Assembly (NCBI RefSeq): GCF_900187605.1
Contig: NZ_FYEA01000001.1
Coordinates: forward strand, 310,001-374,000
Reading direction: 5' to 3'
Length of the DNA: 64,000 nucleotides
Source of the DNA: Pseudomonas sp. Irchel 3H7
Lineage (GTDB): Bacteria > Pseudomonadota > Gammaproteobacteria > Pseudomonadales > Pseudomonadaceae
Shown: piece by piece, positions 16,832 to 25,993 of the stretch
Numbering within the stretch: the stretch's first letter is position 1
Layout of the letters: the number at the start of each line of letters is the position of its first letter
The notes under the pieces: model-generated
The model's database searches: none
Told to the model about the DNA's origin: nothing
What the model saw: only the letters and a program-made list of their open reading frames with translations
Program-made: the position numbers and the translations under genes

Positions 16832-17905
16832 TCAGACCGAATCCAGCAATGTCCGCCGCGGCTTGTCATCGCAATTGCAGATCACCCGGTTACGCCCGCT
16901 CGCCTTGGCCTCGTACAACGCCTGATCGGCATCATTGAGCCAGCGCGTCGCGTCAGCATGCGCCGGATCGTACGCCGCCAGGCCGATGCTCAAGCTGACC
17001 TTCAACGCCGGATTCTGCTCATAGCCCAGAATCGCGAAGCGTTCGCGCAACGCCTCCATGGCCTGCGCGGCATTGAACAGCGGCAGATCCGGCAAAATCA
17101 CGCAGAACTCATCACCGCCATAACGCCCGGCAACGTCTGTCGCCCGCAGGTTTTGTTTAAGTAACTTGCTCAACTGGCGCAACACGATGTCGCCCGCAAC
17201 GTGGCCGTAAGTGTCGTTAATTGCCTTGAAGTGATCGATGTCGATCAGCGCAATCGCCGCGCCCTGCTTCTGCCGTTTGCAGCGCTGAAAAGCAATCTCC
17301 AGTTGATCCTTCCAGGCGCCGTGGTTAAGCAGCCCGGTCAGGCTGTCGGTGCGGCTCAGGGCCAGCAGTTCGCGTTTATGTCGACCGAGGGTGTAGGCCT
17401 GGCGAAAGCAGATCCAGCCCAGCGCCAACGGGTACAGCAGCAGTAACGGGAAGCAGGCGTACATTTGCGCAGGGGTGGTCTGCGGAATGAATGTCGGAGC
17501 AAAGACCACCAGCCCGACGCCGACCCCGAGCAACTGCGCCGCAGTGCCTGCCAATAGAAAACGTGAACCACCGATGGCGACGTTGTTCATCGCCATCATC
17601 GAAATGGTCGTGGCAGTGGGCAACGGATTGAAATGCATGGCGGCAAGCCAAAAGCCGCCGAAAAAGGCGTCGATCAACAGATTGCGGTGTTCAGCGTGGT
17701 AAGGAACCCGGGCGCGGCGTGCCCATTGAAACGCCAGATGCGGCCAGACCAGGCCGTTGAAGAACATCAGTGCCCAGACCCACAGCGGCGGATCGAGCGA
17801 GTACATCGCCACGCTCACGCACACGAGCCCCAGAATCAACCCGAGGATGCGCGATGTATAAAGCCTCCTGGCCAATGAAAGTCCCTTTCCTCCGGTATTT
17901 CCCAT
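16832..17905 (-). CDS. Membrane diguanylate cyclase, MASE2-GGDEF
   Basis: 357-residue enzyme that makes cyclic di-GMP from two GTP at the inner membrane. The N-terminal about 175 residues hold several hydrophobic helices of the MASE2 sensor type (as in E. coli DgcC/AdrA). The C-terminal GGDEF domain has an intact RYGGDEF active site (263-267) and an upstream RxxD inhibitory site (R254-ATD257), so it should be active and product-inhibited. I chose ATG 17905 (MGNTGGKG) over the GTG at 17926 because AGG precedes it and the upstream codons lack an RBS. Cyclic di-GMP commonly stimulates exopolysaccharide, which makes the distant EPS operon a plausible output (inference). Confidence 0.9.
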   Translation of the reverse strand: MGNTGGKGLSLARRLYTSRILGLILGLVCVSVAMYSLDPPLWVWALMFFNGLVWPHLAFQWARRARVPYHAEHRNLLIDAFFGGFWLAAMHFNPLPTATTISMMAMNNVAIGGSRFLLAGTAAQLLGVGVGLVVFAPTFIPQTTPAQMYACFPLLLLYPLALGWICFRQAYTLGRHKRELLALSRTDSLTGLLNHGAWKDQLEIAFQRCKRQKQGAAIALIDIDHFKAINDTYGHVAGDIVLRQLSKLLKQNLRATDVAGRYGGDEFCVILPDLPLFNAAQAMEALRERFAILGYEQNPALKVSLSIGLAAYDPAHADATRWLNDADQALYEAKASGRNRVICNCDDKPRRTLLDSV

Positions 17906-18082
17906 AAGGACCTCGATCACGCACACCGCAGGACGGATGTGCTGGAAGTCTAACAGGGCGACGTTAAATAGCCATCACCGGCCAGCGGGCTGAATAGAGC
18001 GACATCAGGGCCGCGCACAGTGCAAATATTTGGCTATACATGAAAGGAGCAAAATGGAAAAACAACTATAAGAAGGAGGCCC

Positions 18083-19537
18083 ATGCACACCTATCTCGTG
18101 TTGATCATCGGCAGCGGTTTTGGCGGTCAATGTGCTGCGATCAACCTGCTCAAAGCCGGGATCGACGATTTTCGCCTGCTGGAGCGACGGGACTTCTTTG
18201 GCGGCACCTGGTGCCAGAACACCTACCCCGGCGCGGCGGTGGACGTGCCGTCGCCGCTGTATTCGCTGTCGTTCGCGCCGTACCGCTGGTCGCAGATGTT
18301 CGCCGGGCAGGCCGAACTGCAGCGCTACACCGAGCATGTCATCGAGCAATTCGGTTTGCGCGAGCGCGTAGAGTTGCAAGCCGATGTCGAGCGTGTCGAA
18401 TGGGACGACACGGAAAAACGCTGGGCCGTGCACACCGCCAGCAAAGGCACCTTTTATGCGCAGTTCCTGATCAATGCCACCGGGCCATTGAGCCAACCGG
18501 TCATCCCACACTTTCCCGGCCAGGATCGCTTTCAAGGCAAGACTTTTCATACAAACAACTGGGATCACAGCTACGACTATCGCGATAAACGCGTGGCCAT
18601 CGTTGGTAGCGGTGCCAGTGCGGTGCAAGTGATTCCAGCCATTGCGGAACAGGTCGAGCAACTGCACGTGTTTCAACGCACACCGCATTGGGTGCTGCCC
18701 CGCGCCGATCGTCAGTTCGGACCGCTGCAACGCTGGCTGCTCGGTCTGAAACCCGCCTACAAATTATTGCGCTGGCTGATTTACTGGCAATTCGAAACCC
18801 GGGTCATCGCCTTCAAATATTCCAAAGCGGCGATTCACATGGTCCAGCAGCACGCCCTGCGTTTTCTCAAACGCCAGGTGCCGGACCCGCTGCTGCGAGA
18901 AAAACTCACCCCGGACTTCACCATTGGCTGCAAACGGGTACTAGTCTCCAGCACCTATTACCCGGCGCTGAGTCGCGCCAACGTCACCTTGCATACCCGC
19001 GAGCAAGGCATTGCGTCCATCGACGAAACCGGCATCAACACTCAGGACGGTCAGCACATCGACGTTGATCTGATCGTCTGGTCGACCGGTTACGACGCCA
19101 CCGACGGGGTGATTTCCTACCCGGTCAGCGGAAAAAACGCCGTGCAACTCAGAGATGTCTGGGCGCAATACCCGCGCGCGTATCTGGGCACCAGCCTGCC
19201 GGACTTTCCCAACCTGTTTATCGTCACCGGGCCCAACACCGGCATCGGTCACACCTCGGCGCTGTTCATCATCGAATCGCAGATGAACTACATCCTCGAC
19301 TGCATCCGCACCGTGCAGGCCAAAGGCCTGCGCAGCATTGAAGTGCGCCGTGAAGCGGAACGTACCTACACTGAGATGATTCATCGGGAAATGCAGCGCA
19401 CGGTATGGAAGTCCGGTGGTTGCCACAGTTGGTATCAAAGCAAGAGCGGTCATGTGATCGCGATGTTTCCCGGCTTCAGTTTCAGCTATCACCGCTTGAC
19501 CCGAGCGCTGAAACCGGCCGACCACATTCTGTCCTGA
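18083..19537 (+). CDS. Flavin-containing Baeyer-Villiger monooxygenase
   Basis: 484-residue class B flavoprotein monooxygenase. It has an N-terminal FAD dinucleotide site GSGFGG (10-15), the fingerprint F150-x-G152-x3-H156-x3-W160, and a second nucleotide-binding motif GSGASA (175-180) for NADPH. Such enzymes insert oxygen next to a ketone to give an ester or lactone, or oxidise heteroatoms. AAGGAGG sits directly upstream of ATG. The next gene, 21 bp away, is an alpha/beta hydrolase that could cleave the resulting ester, a pairing also known for ketone degradation. The physiological ketone is unknown. Confidence 0.9.
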   Translation: MHTYLVLIIGSGFGGQCAAINLLKAGIDDFRLLERRDFFGGTWCQNTYPGAAVDVPSPLYSLSFAPYRWSQMFAGQAELQRYTEHVIEQFGLRERVELQADVERVEWDDTEKRWAVHTASKGTFYAQFLINATGPLSQPVIPHFPGQDRFQGKTFHTNNWDHSYDYRDKRVAIVGSGASAVQVIPAIAEQVEQLHVFQRTPHWVLPRADRQFGPLQRWLLGLKPAYKLLRWLIYWQFETRVIAFKYSKAAIHMVQQHALRFLKRQVPDPLLREKLTPDFTIGCKRVLVSSTYYPALSRANVTLHTREQGIASIDETGINTQDGQHIDVDLIVWSTGYDATDGVISYPVSGKNAVQLRDVWAQYPRAYLGTSLPDFPNLFIVTGPNTGIGHTSALFIIESQMNYILDCIRTVQAKGLRSIEVRREAERTYTEMIHREMQRTVWKSGGCHSWYQSKSGHVIAMFPGFSFSYHRLTRALKPADHILS

Positions 19538-19558
19538 ACACGTAAAAGGAAGACGTCG

Positions 19559-20485
19559 ATGCTTTTGCTGTTTGTCGCCCTCGCGGTTTTCGTAGCCTGG
19601 AGTTGGTTGAGTTATCCGGCGGTCGGTCATTGGCTGTACGACCTGAACATGGCCATCGAGGCCAAGTTGTACAAATTGCACAAGATCGAAGTGCCGATCG
19701 CCGAGATGACCGTCTCGACCTGGCAGGGCGGGCCGTATGAAGCGGCCAGCGCGATTCTGATGCTGCATGGCTACAGCGCCGAGAAGAACCTGTGGCTGCG
19801 CTTTTCCCGGCATTTCGTGCGCCAGTATCGGGTGATCATTCCGGACCTCGCCGGCCATGGTGAAACCGGCTTCAAGGCTGGCGGCGGTTATGACATTCCG
19901 TTGCAGGCCAAGCGCATGATCCAGTTGCTCGACGTCTGCGGCGTGGAGAAAGTCCACGTGATCGGCAACTCGATGGGCGGCTACATCGCCGCGTGGCTGG
20001 CGGCGACGTATCCCGACCGCATCGCTTCGGTGGCATTGATCGACCCGGCGGGCGTCACCGCGCCCGAGGTCAGCGACATGGAGCGGCATCTGGCGCGCGG
20101 GCATAACCCGTTTCTGATCAACTCGCGGGAAGAATTTCGCCAGTTTTACGCGATGACCATGGAGTCGCCACCGTGGGTGCCGAACCTGGTGCTGGACGCC
20201 ATCGCCCAGCGCTACGAGCAACAACGCGATGAACTGGAAGAGATCTTCCGCGATTTTCGCGCCAGCCCGCCGATGGAGCCGAAACTGCCCGACATCAAAT
20301 GCCCGGCGCTGTTGCTCTGGGGCCGCAAGGATCGGCTGATCGACGTCAGCAGCGTGCCGGTGTGGAGCAAGGGCATCGCCAATTTGCGTGTGGATGTCTG
20401 GGATCACGTCGGGCACATGCCGATGGTTGAACAGCCGGGGAATACTGCGCGCCTGTATCGGGAATTCCTCGGAAGCCAGAAATGA
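19559..20485 (+). CDS. Alpha/beta hydrolase, membrane-anchored esterase/lipase type
   Basis: 308-residue alpha/beta-hydrolase. An N-terminal hydrophobic segment (about residues 1-19) predicts a membrane anchor or uncleaved signal. The oxyanion-hole motif LMLHGYS, nucleophile S138 in GNSMGG, acid in LLWGRKDRLID and terminal histidine in DHVGHMPMVEQP complete the catalytic set. It follows the Baeyer-Villiger monooxygenase by 21 bp with AAGGAAG upstream, so the two are probably one operon in which the monooxygenase forms an ester and this enzyme hydrolyses it (inference). A REP pair follows. Confidence 0.87.
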   Translation: MLLLFVALAVFVAWSWLSYPAVGHWLYDLNMAIEAKLYKLHKIEVPIAEMTVSTWQGGPYEAASAILMLHGYSAEKNLWLRFSRHFVRQYRVIIPDLAGHGETGFKAGGGYDIPLQAKRMIQLLDVCGVEKVHVIGNSMGGYIAAWLAATYPDRIASVALIDPAGVTAPEVSDMERHLARGHNPFLINSREEFRQFYAMTMESPPWVPNLVLDAIAQRYEQQRDELEEIFRDFRASPPMEPKLPDIKCPALLLWGRKDRLIDVSSVPVWSKGIANLRVDVWDHVGHMPMVEQPGNTARLYREFLGSQK

Positions 20486-20501
20486 CACTCAACACATCCT
20501 G

Positions 20502-20594
20502 TGTAGGAGCTGCCGAAGGCTGCGATCTTTTGATTTTGCTTTTTAAAAACAAGATCAAAAGATCGCAGCCTCGTTTCACTCGACAGCTCCTACA
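20502..20594. repeat. REP pair, family C (inverted, imperfect)
   Basis: Left copy 20502-20534 (begins TGTAGGAGCTGCCGAAGG) and right inverted copy 20554-20594, in which the central CTTCGGC part is replaced by a short unrelated stretch. Both carry the family C core (CTGCGATCTTTTGAT). Also at 25861-25944 and 42866-42949. Confidence 0.85.
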
Positions 20595-20617
20595 AAGTGA
20601 CGAGGTCTGAGGTTTAG

Positions 20618-22117
20618 ATGAATATTCTTTATGACGAACGCCTCGACGGCCCGTTGCCGCAGGTGAACAAGGCCGAATTCCTCAAGTCATTGCAGCAAAC
20701 GCTGCCAGACCTCGACGTTTTGTGGCGCGAGGAGGAACTCAAACCCTACGAATGCGACGGCCTCTCCGCCTACCGCACCACGCCGATGCTGGTCGCCCTG
20801 CCCCGTCGACTCGAACAAGTGCAAACCCTGCTCAAACTCTGCCACCAGAAAAACGTCCCAGTGGTTGCCCGTGGTGCCGGCACCGGCTTGTCCGGCGGCG
20901 CCTTGCCGCTGGAGCAGGGCCTGCTGCTGGTGATGGCGCGCTTCAACAATATCCTGCACATCGACCCCGACGCGCGCACCGCGCGGGTTCAACCGGGGGT
21001 GCGCAATTTGGCGATTTCCCAGGCAGCCGCGCCTTTCGGTCTGTATTACGCGTCGGATCCATCTTCGCAAATTGCCTGTTCGATTGGCGGCAACGTCGCC
21101 GAAAACGCTGGCGGCGTGCATTGCCTCAAGTACGGATTGACCGTGCACAACCTGCTGAAAATCGAAGTGCTGACCATCGAAGGCGAACGCCTGACCCTCG
21201 GTTCGGACGCGCTCGATTCAGCCGGTTTCGATTTGCTCGCCTTGTTTACCGGTTCTGAAGGCCTGCTGGGGATCATCACCGAAGTCACGGTCAAGCTGCT
21301 GCCCAAACCGCAAGTCGCGAAAGTCCTGCTGGCCAGTTTCGATTCTGTGGAAAAGGCCGGCCGCGCGGTCGCCGAGATCATCGCGGCGGGGATCATTCCC
21401 GGCGGCCTGGAGATGATGGACAACCTCGCCATTCGCGCCGCTGAAGATTTCATTCACGCCGGTTACCCAGTCGACGCCGAGGCGATTCTGTTGTGCGAAC
21501 TCGATGGCGTCGAAGCCGACGTTCACGACGATTGTCAGCGGGTGCGCGAGGTCATGACCGCGGCCGGCGCCACCGAAGTGCGTCAGGCCCGCGACGAAGC
21601 GGAACGCGTGCGCTTCTGGGCCGGACGCAAAAATGCTTTCCCGGCCATCGGCCGTTTGTCACCGGACTATTACTGCATGGACGGCACCATCCCGCGCCGC
21701 GAATTGCCCGGCGTCTTGCAAGGCATCGCGCGCCTCGCCGAAGAATACGGTTTGCGCGTGGCCAACGTGTTCCATGCCGGCGACGGCAACATGCACCCGC
21801 TGATTCTGTTCGACGCCAATCAACCCGGTGAACTGCACCGCGCCGAAGCCTTGGGCGGCAAGATCCTCGAACTGTGCGTGCAAGTTGGCGGCAGCATCAC
21901 CGGTGAACACGGCGTCGGCCGCGAGAAAATCAACCAGATGTGCGCGCAGTTCAACAGCGACGAACTAAGTCTGTTCCACGCAGTAAAAGCCGCGTTCGAC
22001 CCACAAGGCCTGCTCAATCCCGGCAAGAACATTCCGACCCTGCACCGCTGCGCCGAATTCGGCGCGATGCACATTCACGCCGGGCAATTGCCGTTCCCCG
22101 AACTGGAGCGTTTCTGA
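20618..22117 (+). CDS. glcD: Glycolate oxidase, FAD-binding subunit GlcD
   Basis: 499-residue FAD-linked oxidase (FAD_binding_4/vanillyl-alcohol oxidase fold) and catalytic subunit of the GlcDEF complex, which oxidises glycolate to glyoxylate and passes electrons to the respiratory chain. Blocks include ARGAGTGLSGGALPL near residue 90, SSQIACSIGGNVAENAGG, FTGSEGLLGIITEVTVKL and the C-terminal FHAGDGNMHPLIL and GEHGVGREK, all typical of GlcD. The stop overlaps glcE by 1 bp (TGATG). The usual glcC regulator is not upstream here; a REP pair and the monooxygenase operon precede it. Confidence 0.95.
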   Translation: MNILYDERLDGPLPQVNKAEFLKSLQQTLPDLDVLWREEELKPYECDGLSAYRTTPMLVALPRRLEQVQTLLKLCHQKNVPVVARGAGTGLSGGALPLEQGLLLVMARFNNILHIDPDARTARVQPGVRNLAISQAAAPFGLYYASDPSSQIACSIGGNVAENAGGVHCLKYGLTVHNLLKIEVLTIEGERLTLGSDALDSAGFDLLALFTGSEGLLGIITEVTVKLLPKPQVAKVLLASFDSVEKAGRAVAEIIAAGIIPGGLEMMDNLAIRAAEDFIHAGYPVDAEAILLCELDGVEADVHDDCQRVREVMTAAGATEVRQARDEAERVRFWAGRKNAFPAIGRLSPDYYCMDGTIPRRELPGVLQGIARLAEEYGLRVANVFHAGDGNMHPLILFDANQPGELHRAEALGGKILELCVQVGGSITGEHGVGREKINQMCAQFNSDELSLFHAVKAAFDPQGLLNPGKNIPTLHRCAEFGAMHIHAGQLPFPELERF

Positions 22118-23166
22118 TGGCCGATGTCGACGCCGCCAGCGCCCTGCTCGATCAGGTCAACGAAGCGCGGGCCAATGCCACGCCGCTGAAAATTCAGGGT
22201 GGCAACAGCAAAGCCTTTCTCGGCCGCGAGGTCGCCGGCGAGGTGCTCGACACCCGCGCCCATTGCGGCATCGTCCGTTACGAGCCGACCGAACTGGTGA
22301 TCACGGCGCGCGCCGGCACGCCTCTGTCCGAGCTGCTGGCGGTGCTGGACGCTGCCGGACAAATGCTGCCGTGCGAGCCGCCGGCATTCGGCGAAGGCGC
22401 GACGGTTGGCGGCATGATCGCCACGGGGTTGTCCGGGCCTCGGCGGCCGTGGTCTGGCTCGGTGCGCGACTTTGTCCTCGGCACGCGGGTGATCACCGGC
22501 CTCGGTCAGCACCTGCGTTTCGGCGGCGAAGTGATGAAAAACGTCGCCGGTTATGACCTGTCGCGGCTGATGGCCGGCAGTTACGGCTGCCTCGGCGTGC
22601 TCACCGAAGTGTCGCTGAAAGTCCTGCCGAAACCACGGCAGTGCCTGAGCATTCGCCTCGACATGGACTGCTCGCGGGCGCTGACCAGGCTTGCCGAATG
22701 GGGTCAGCAACCGCTACCGATCAGTGCCGCTTGTCACGATGGCCAGAGCCTGTATCTGCGTTTGGAGGGCGGCGAAGGTTCGGTGACGGCGGCGCATCAA
22801 CGCCTGGGTGGCGAGCCGCTGGACTCGCAGTTCTGGCGTGATCTGAATGAGCAGAGGCTGGCGTTTTTCGATGAGGGCCGGCCGCTGTGGCGCCTGTCAC
22901 TGCCGAACAATCTCGGCCCGCTGGATCTGCCCGGCGAGCAGTTGATCGACTGGGCCGGCGCGCAACGCTGGCTGAAATCCGACGCGGAGCACATCCACAT
23001 TCTCGCGCAGGAACTGGGCGGCCACGCTACCTGTTTCAGCCATGGCGCCAGCAATTCGCCGTTTCAGCCATTGCCCGCGACACTGCTGCGTTATCACCGA
23101 CAACTCAAGGTGCAACTCGACCCGCAAGGGCTGTTCAACCCCGGGCAGATGTACGCGGAGTTCTAG
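22117..23166 (+). CDS. glcE: Glycolate oxidase subunit GlcE
   Basis: 349-residue second FAD-binding-type subunit of the GlcDEF glycolate oxidase. Seen are the N-terminal LKIQGGNSKAFLG, CEPPAFGEGATVGGMIATGL, and FGGEVMKNVAGYDLSRLMAG segments plus LFNPGQMYAEF at the end, as in GlcE. ATG 22117 overlaps the glcD stop and lies in the middle of the operon glcD-glcE-glcF. A much longer open frame from 21940 is only a shadow reading back through glcD. Confidence 0.93.
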   Translation: MADVDAASALLDQVNEARANATPLKIQGGNSKAFLGREVAGEVLDTRAHCGIVRYEPTELVITARAGTPLSELLAVLDAAGQMLPCEPPAFGEGATVGGMIATGLSGPRRPWSGSVRDFVLGTRVITGLGQHLRFGGEVMKNVAGYDLSRLMAGSYGCLGVLTEVSLKVLPKPRQCLSIRLDMDCSRALTRLAEWGQQPLPISAACHDGQSLYLRLEGGEGSVTAAHQRLGGEPLDSQFWRDLNEQRLAFFDEGRPLWRLSLPNNLGPLDLPGEQLIDWAGAQRWLKSDAEHIHILAQELGGHATCFSHGASNSPFQPLPATLLRYHRQLKVQLDPQGLFNPGQMYAEF

Positions 23167-23168
23167 CC

Positions 23169-24389
23169 ATGCAAACCACCCTCAGCGAACAATCGCGACA
23201 ACTGCCCCGTGCCGCCGAGGCGGAAAAGATTCTGCGCACCTGCGTGCACTGCGGTTTTTGCAACGCGACGTGTCCGACCTATCAATTGCTCGGTGATGAA
23301 CTGGATGGCCCGCGCGGGCGCATCTACCTGATCAAACAAGTGCTCGAAGGCGCACCGGCGACGGCACAGACGCAACTGCATCTGGACCGCTGCCTGTCGT
23401 GCCGCAACTGCGAAACCACCTGCCCGTCCGGCGTCGACTATCACAACCTGCTCGACATTGGCCGCGCGGTGGTCGATCACGCGGTGCCACGTCCGGCGGC
23501 GCAACGTCTGTTGCGCGAGGGTTTGCGCGCATTGGCGCCGAATTCAGGGTTGTTCAAAGGCTTGTTGCGGGTGGGCACGACGTTTCGGCCGCTGTTGCCG
23601 CGTTTGCTTGAAAGCAAATTGCCGCAGCACTTGCGGGTTAACGGCTCGCGCCCTGCCCCTCGGCATGCCCGGCGGGTGTTGTTGCTTGAAGGCTGCGTAC
23701 AACCGGGGTTGTCGCCAAATACCAATGACGCCACGGCGCGGGTGCTGGATCGCTTGGGCATCAGTGTCACCCCGGTGGCCGAGACCGGTTGTTGCGGCGC
23801 GTTGGACTATCACCTCGACGCGCAAGCCAAAGGCCTCGACCGCGCGCGGCAGAACATCGATGCCTGGTGGCCGCACCTGCAAAACGGTGCAGAAGCAATT
23901 GTGCAGACCGCCAGCGGTTGCGGCGCATTCATCAAGGATTACGCGCATTTGCTGGCAGACGATCCGCTGTATGCGGCCAAGGCCCGGGAAATCAGCGAGC
24001 GCACGCTGGATCTGGTGCAGGTACTCGCGCAGGAGCCGCTGGAACAGATCTGCGCCGCCACTGAACGGCGGATTGCCGTGCATTGCCCGTGCACGTTGCA
24101 GCACGCGTTGAAACTGGGCGGCGCGGTGGAAGCTGTGCTGACGCGCCTCGGTTTCAATCTTACCGCCGTGCCCGACGGCCATTTGTGCTGCGGCTCGGCG
24201 GGCACCTATTCGCTGACGCAACCGGTGCTGGCCCGACAACTGCGCGACAACCGCCTCAACGCGCTGGAGAGCGGCCGCCCTGAGCTGATCGTCACCTCCA
24301 ACGTCGGCTGTCAGAGCCATCTGGCCAGCGCCGGACGCACGCGGGTGATGCACTGGATCGAACTGGTGGATCAGTCGTTGGCAGAATGA
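23169..24389 (+). CDS. glcF: Glycolate oxidase iron-sulfur subunit GlcF
   Basis: 406-residue electron-transfer subunit of glycolate oxidase. It carries two ferredoxin-like 4Fe-4S motifs, C25-x2-C28-x2-C31-x3-C35-P and C75-x2-C78-x2-C81-x3-C85-P, followed by two CCG domains (ETGCCGALDYH; HLCCGSAGTY). ATG 23169 begins 2 bp after the glcE stop, without a strong RBS of its own, so expression probably depends on translational coupling. It ends about 90 bp before hglS. Confidence 0.94.
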   Translation: MQTTLSEQSRQLPRAAEAEKILRTCVHCGFCNATCPTYQLLGDELDGPRGRIYLIKQVLEGAPATAQTQLHLDRCLSCRNCETTCPSGVDYHNLLDIGRAVVDHAVPRPAAQRLLREGLRALAPNSGLFKGLLRVGTTFRPLLPRLLESKLPQHLRVNGSRPAPRHARRVLLLEGCVQPGLSPNTNDATARVLDRLGISVTPVAETGCCGALDYHLDAQAKGLDRARQNIDAWWPHLQNGAEAIVQTASGCGAFIKDYAHLLADDPLYAAKAREISERTLDLVQVLAQEPLEQICAATERRIAVHCPCTLQHALKLGGAVEAVLTRLGFNLTAVPDGHLCCGSAGTYSLTQPVLARQLRDNRLNALESGRPELIVTSNVGCQSHLASAGRTRVMHWIELVDQSLAE

Positions 24390-24422
24390 AGTTCGTAGGA
24401 TTCTTCGTTTGCCCGCGTGCGA

Positions 24423-24439
24423 GAAGGCTGCGATCTTTT
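24423..24439. repeat. Solo fragment of REP family C
   Basis: GAAGGCTGCGATCTTTT matches the inner part of the family C REP, without a partner in inverted orientation. It lies in the gap between glcF and hglS. Confidence 0.6.
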
Positions 24440-24477
24440 CCCTCATCCATTCCGTGACCGTGGCAGGAATTTTTTTC

Positions 24478-25857
24478 ATGACCGTGCAGCCGTTCGTCAG
24501 CCCCGACCTGATCCGCCAACGCTTCTCCAAAGCGATGTCCGACATGTACCGCGAAGAAGTGCCGCTGTACGGCGCGCTGATGGAGTTGGTGGAGCAGACC
24601 AACCGCGAGGTGCTTGCACGTCAGCCGGACATCGCCCGCCAGCTCGACAGCACCGGCGAAATCCAACGGCTGGACATGGAGCGCCATGGCGCCATCCGCG
24701 TCGGCACCGCCACCGAACTGGCCACCCTCGCCCGCTTGTTTGCGGTGATGGGCATGCAACCGGTGGGTTATTACGACCTGACCCCGGCGGGCGTGCCGGT
24801 GCATTCCACGGCTTTTCGCGCAGTGCATGAGGACGCGCTGCAAGTCAGCCCGTTTCGAGTGTTTACGTCGTTGTTGCGCCTGGAGTTGATTGAAGATCCG
24901 CAGCTACGCGCCTTTGCCGAATCAGTGCTGGCCAAGCGTTCGATCTTTACCCCGGAGGCATTACGCTTGATCGCGCAGGCTGAAACCGCAGGCGGACTGA
25001 ATGAAAGCGAGGCCGAGGCATTCGTCCTGCAGGCACTGGAAACCTTTCGCTGGCATCACAGCGCCACGGTTACTGCCGCGCAATACCAGACTTTAAGCGC
25101 CCAACACCGCTTGATCGCCGACGTGGTGGCGTTCAAAGGCCCGCACATCAACCACCTGACGCCGCGCACGCTGGACATCGATAGCGTGCAGGAACAGATG
25201 CCGGCCCATGGCATCACCCCAAAAGCCGTCATCGAAGGCCCGCCGCGCCGGCAGTGCCCGATCCTCTTGCGCCAGACCAGTTTCAAGGCGCTGGACGAGC
25301 CGATCGCCTTCACCGATCAGAACCAGACCCGTGGCAGTCACAGCGCGCGTTTCGGCGAAATCGAACAGCGCGGCGCGGCACTCACCCCCAAAGGCCGGGC
25401 GCTGTATGACCGCTTGCTGAATGCCGCGCGCGATGAACTCGGCGACTTCCCCAACGAGGGCAATGGCGCACGCTACAACGCGCTGATGGCTCAGCACTTT
25501 GGCGAATTTCCTGACAGTGTCGAAGGCATGCGTGAACAAGAGTTGGCGTACTTTCGCTATTTCGCCACGGAAAAAGGTCTGGCTGCTGGAGGACTTGGGC
25601 AGTCGTCTCTGGAGGACTTGTTACGCGATGGTTATGTGAAAGCGGAACCGTTGGTGTACGAAGATTTCCTGCCGGTGAGTGCGGCGGGGATTTTTCAGTC
25701 GAACCTTGGGGACGCGGCGCAGGCGCACTATGGCGAGCACTCCAATCGGCAGGCCTTCGAACAGGCTCTGGGGCGCGCAACCATTGATGAGTTGGGGTTG
25801 TATGCCGCGACGCAGCAGCGTTCGATCGAGGAATGCCTCACCCAATTCGCGCGTTGA
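24478..25857 (+). CDS. hglS: 2-oxoadipate dioxygenase/decarboxylase, HglS family
   Basis: 459-residue iron-dependent enzyme of the former DUF1338/YdcJ family. It converts 2-oxoadipate to D-2-hydroxyglutarate in the D-lysine/aminoadipate pathway of pseudomonads. Recognisable blocks are the N-terminal MYREEVPLYGALMELV, the histidine segment PVHSTAFRAV, KGPHINHLTPRTLDID and the closing YEDFLPVSAAGIFQSNLG. ATG 24478 has AGGA 10 bp upstream. In P. putida hglS lies with lysine-catabolic genes; here it directly follows glcDEF. That is unusual but sensible if a 2-hydroxyacid oxidase handles its product (inference). Confidence 0.88.
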   Translation: MTVQPFVSPDLIRQRFSKAMSDMYREEVPLYGALMELVEQTNREVLARQPDIARQLDSTGEIQRLDMERHGAIRVGTATELATLARLFAVMGMQPVGYYDLTPAGVPVHSTAFRAVHEDALQVSPFRVFTSLLRLELIEDPQLRAFAESVLAKRSIFTPEALRLIAQAETAGGLNESEAEAFVLQALETFRWHHSATVTAAQYQTLSAQHRLIADVVAFKGPHINHLTPRTLDIDSVQEQMPAHGITPKAVIEGPPRRQCPILLRQTSFKALDEPIAFTDQNQTRGSHSARFGEIEQRGAALTPKGRALYDRLLNAARDELGDFPNEGNGARYNALMAQHFGEFPDSVEGMREQELAYFRYFATEKGLAAGGLGQSSLEDLLRDGYVKAEPLVYEDFLPVSAAGIFQSNLGDAAQAHYGEHSNRQAFEQALGRATIDELGLYAATQQRSIEECLTQFAR

Positions 25858-25860
25858 AAA

Positions 25861-25944
25861 ATCAAAAGATCGCAGCCTTCGGCAGCTCCTACAGTGGAAA
25901 TGCATTCCAAATGTAGGAGCTGCCGAAGGCTGCGATCTTTTGAT
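25861..25944. repeat. REP pair, family C (inverted, perfect)
   Basis: Two perfect 33-bp inverted copies, 25861-25893 and 25912-25944 (begins TGTAGGAGCTGCCGAAGG), separated by 18 bp, immediately after hglS. Confidence 0.9.
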
Positions 25945-25993
25945 CTAAAAGTTTTAAGCAGCCGCCTCGACCAAATGATGGCGTGTGGCCATT

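Noticed and set aside
18941..20488. 515-codon open frame on the minus strand opposite the monooxygenase and hydrolase genes
   Set aside because: It is a GC-rich shadow of two clearly recognised genes, with low-complexity His/Arg/Gln-rich translation and no RBS.
25861..25944. Repeats of similar length at several sites, as a CRISPR array
   Set aside because: They are inverted pairs scattered singly between genes, not direct repeats with regular spacers, and no cas gene is present.
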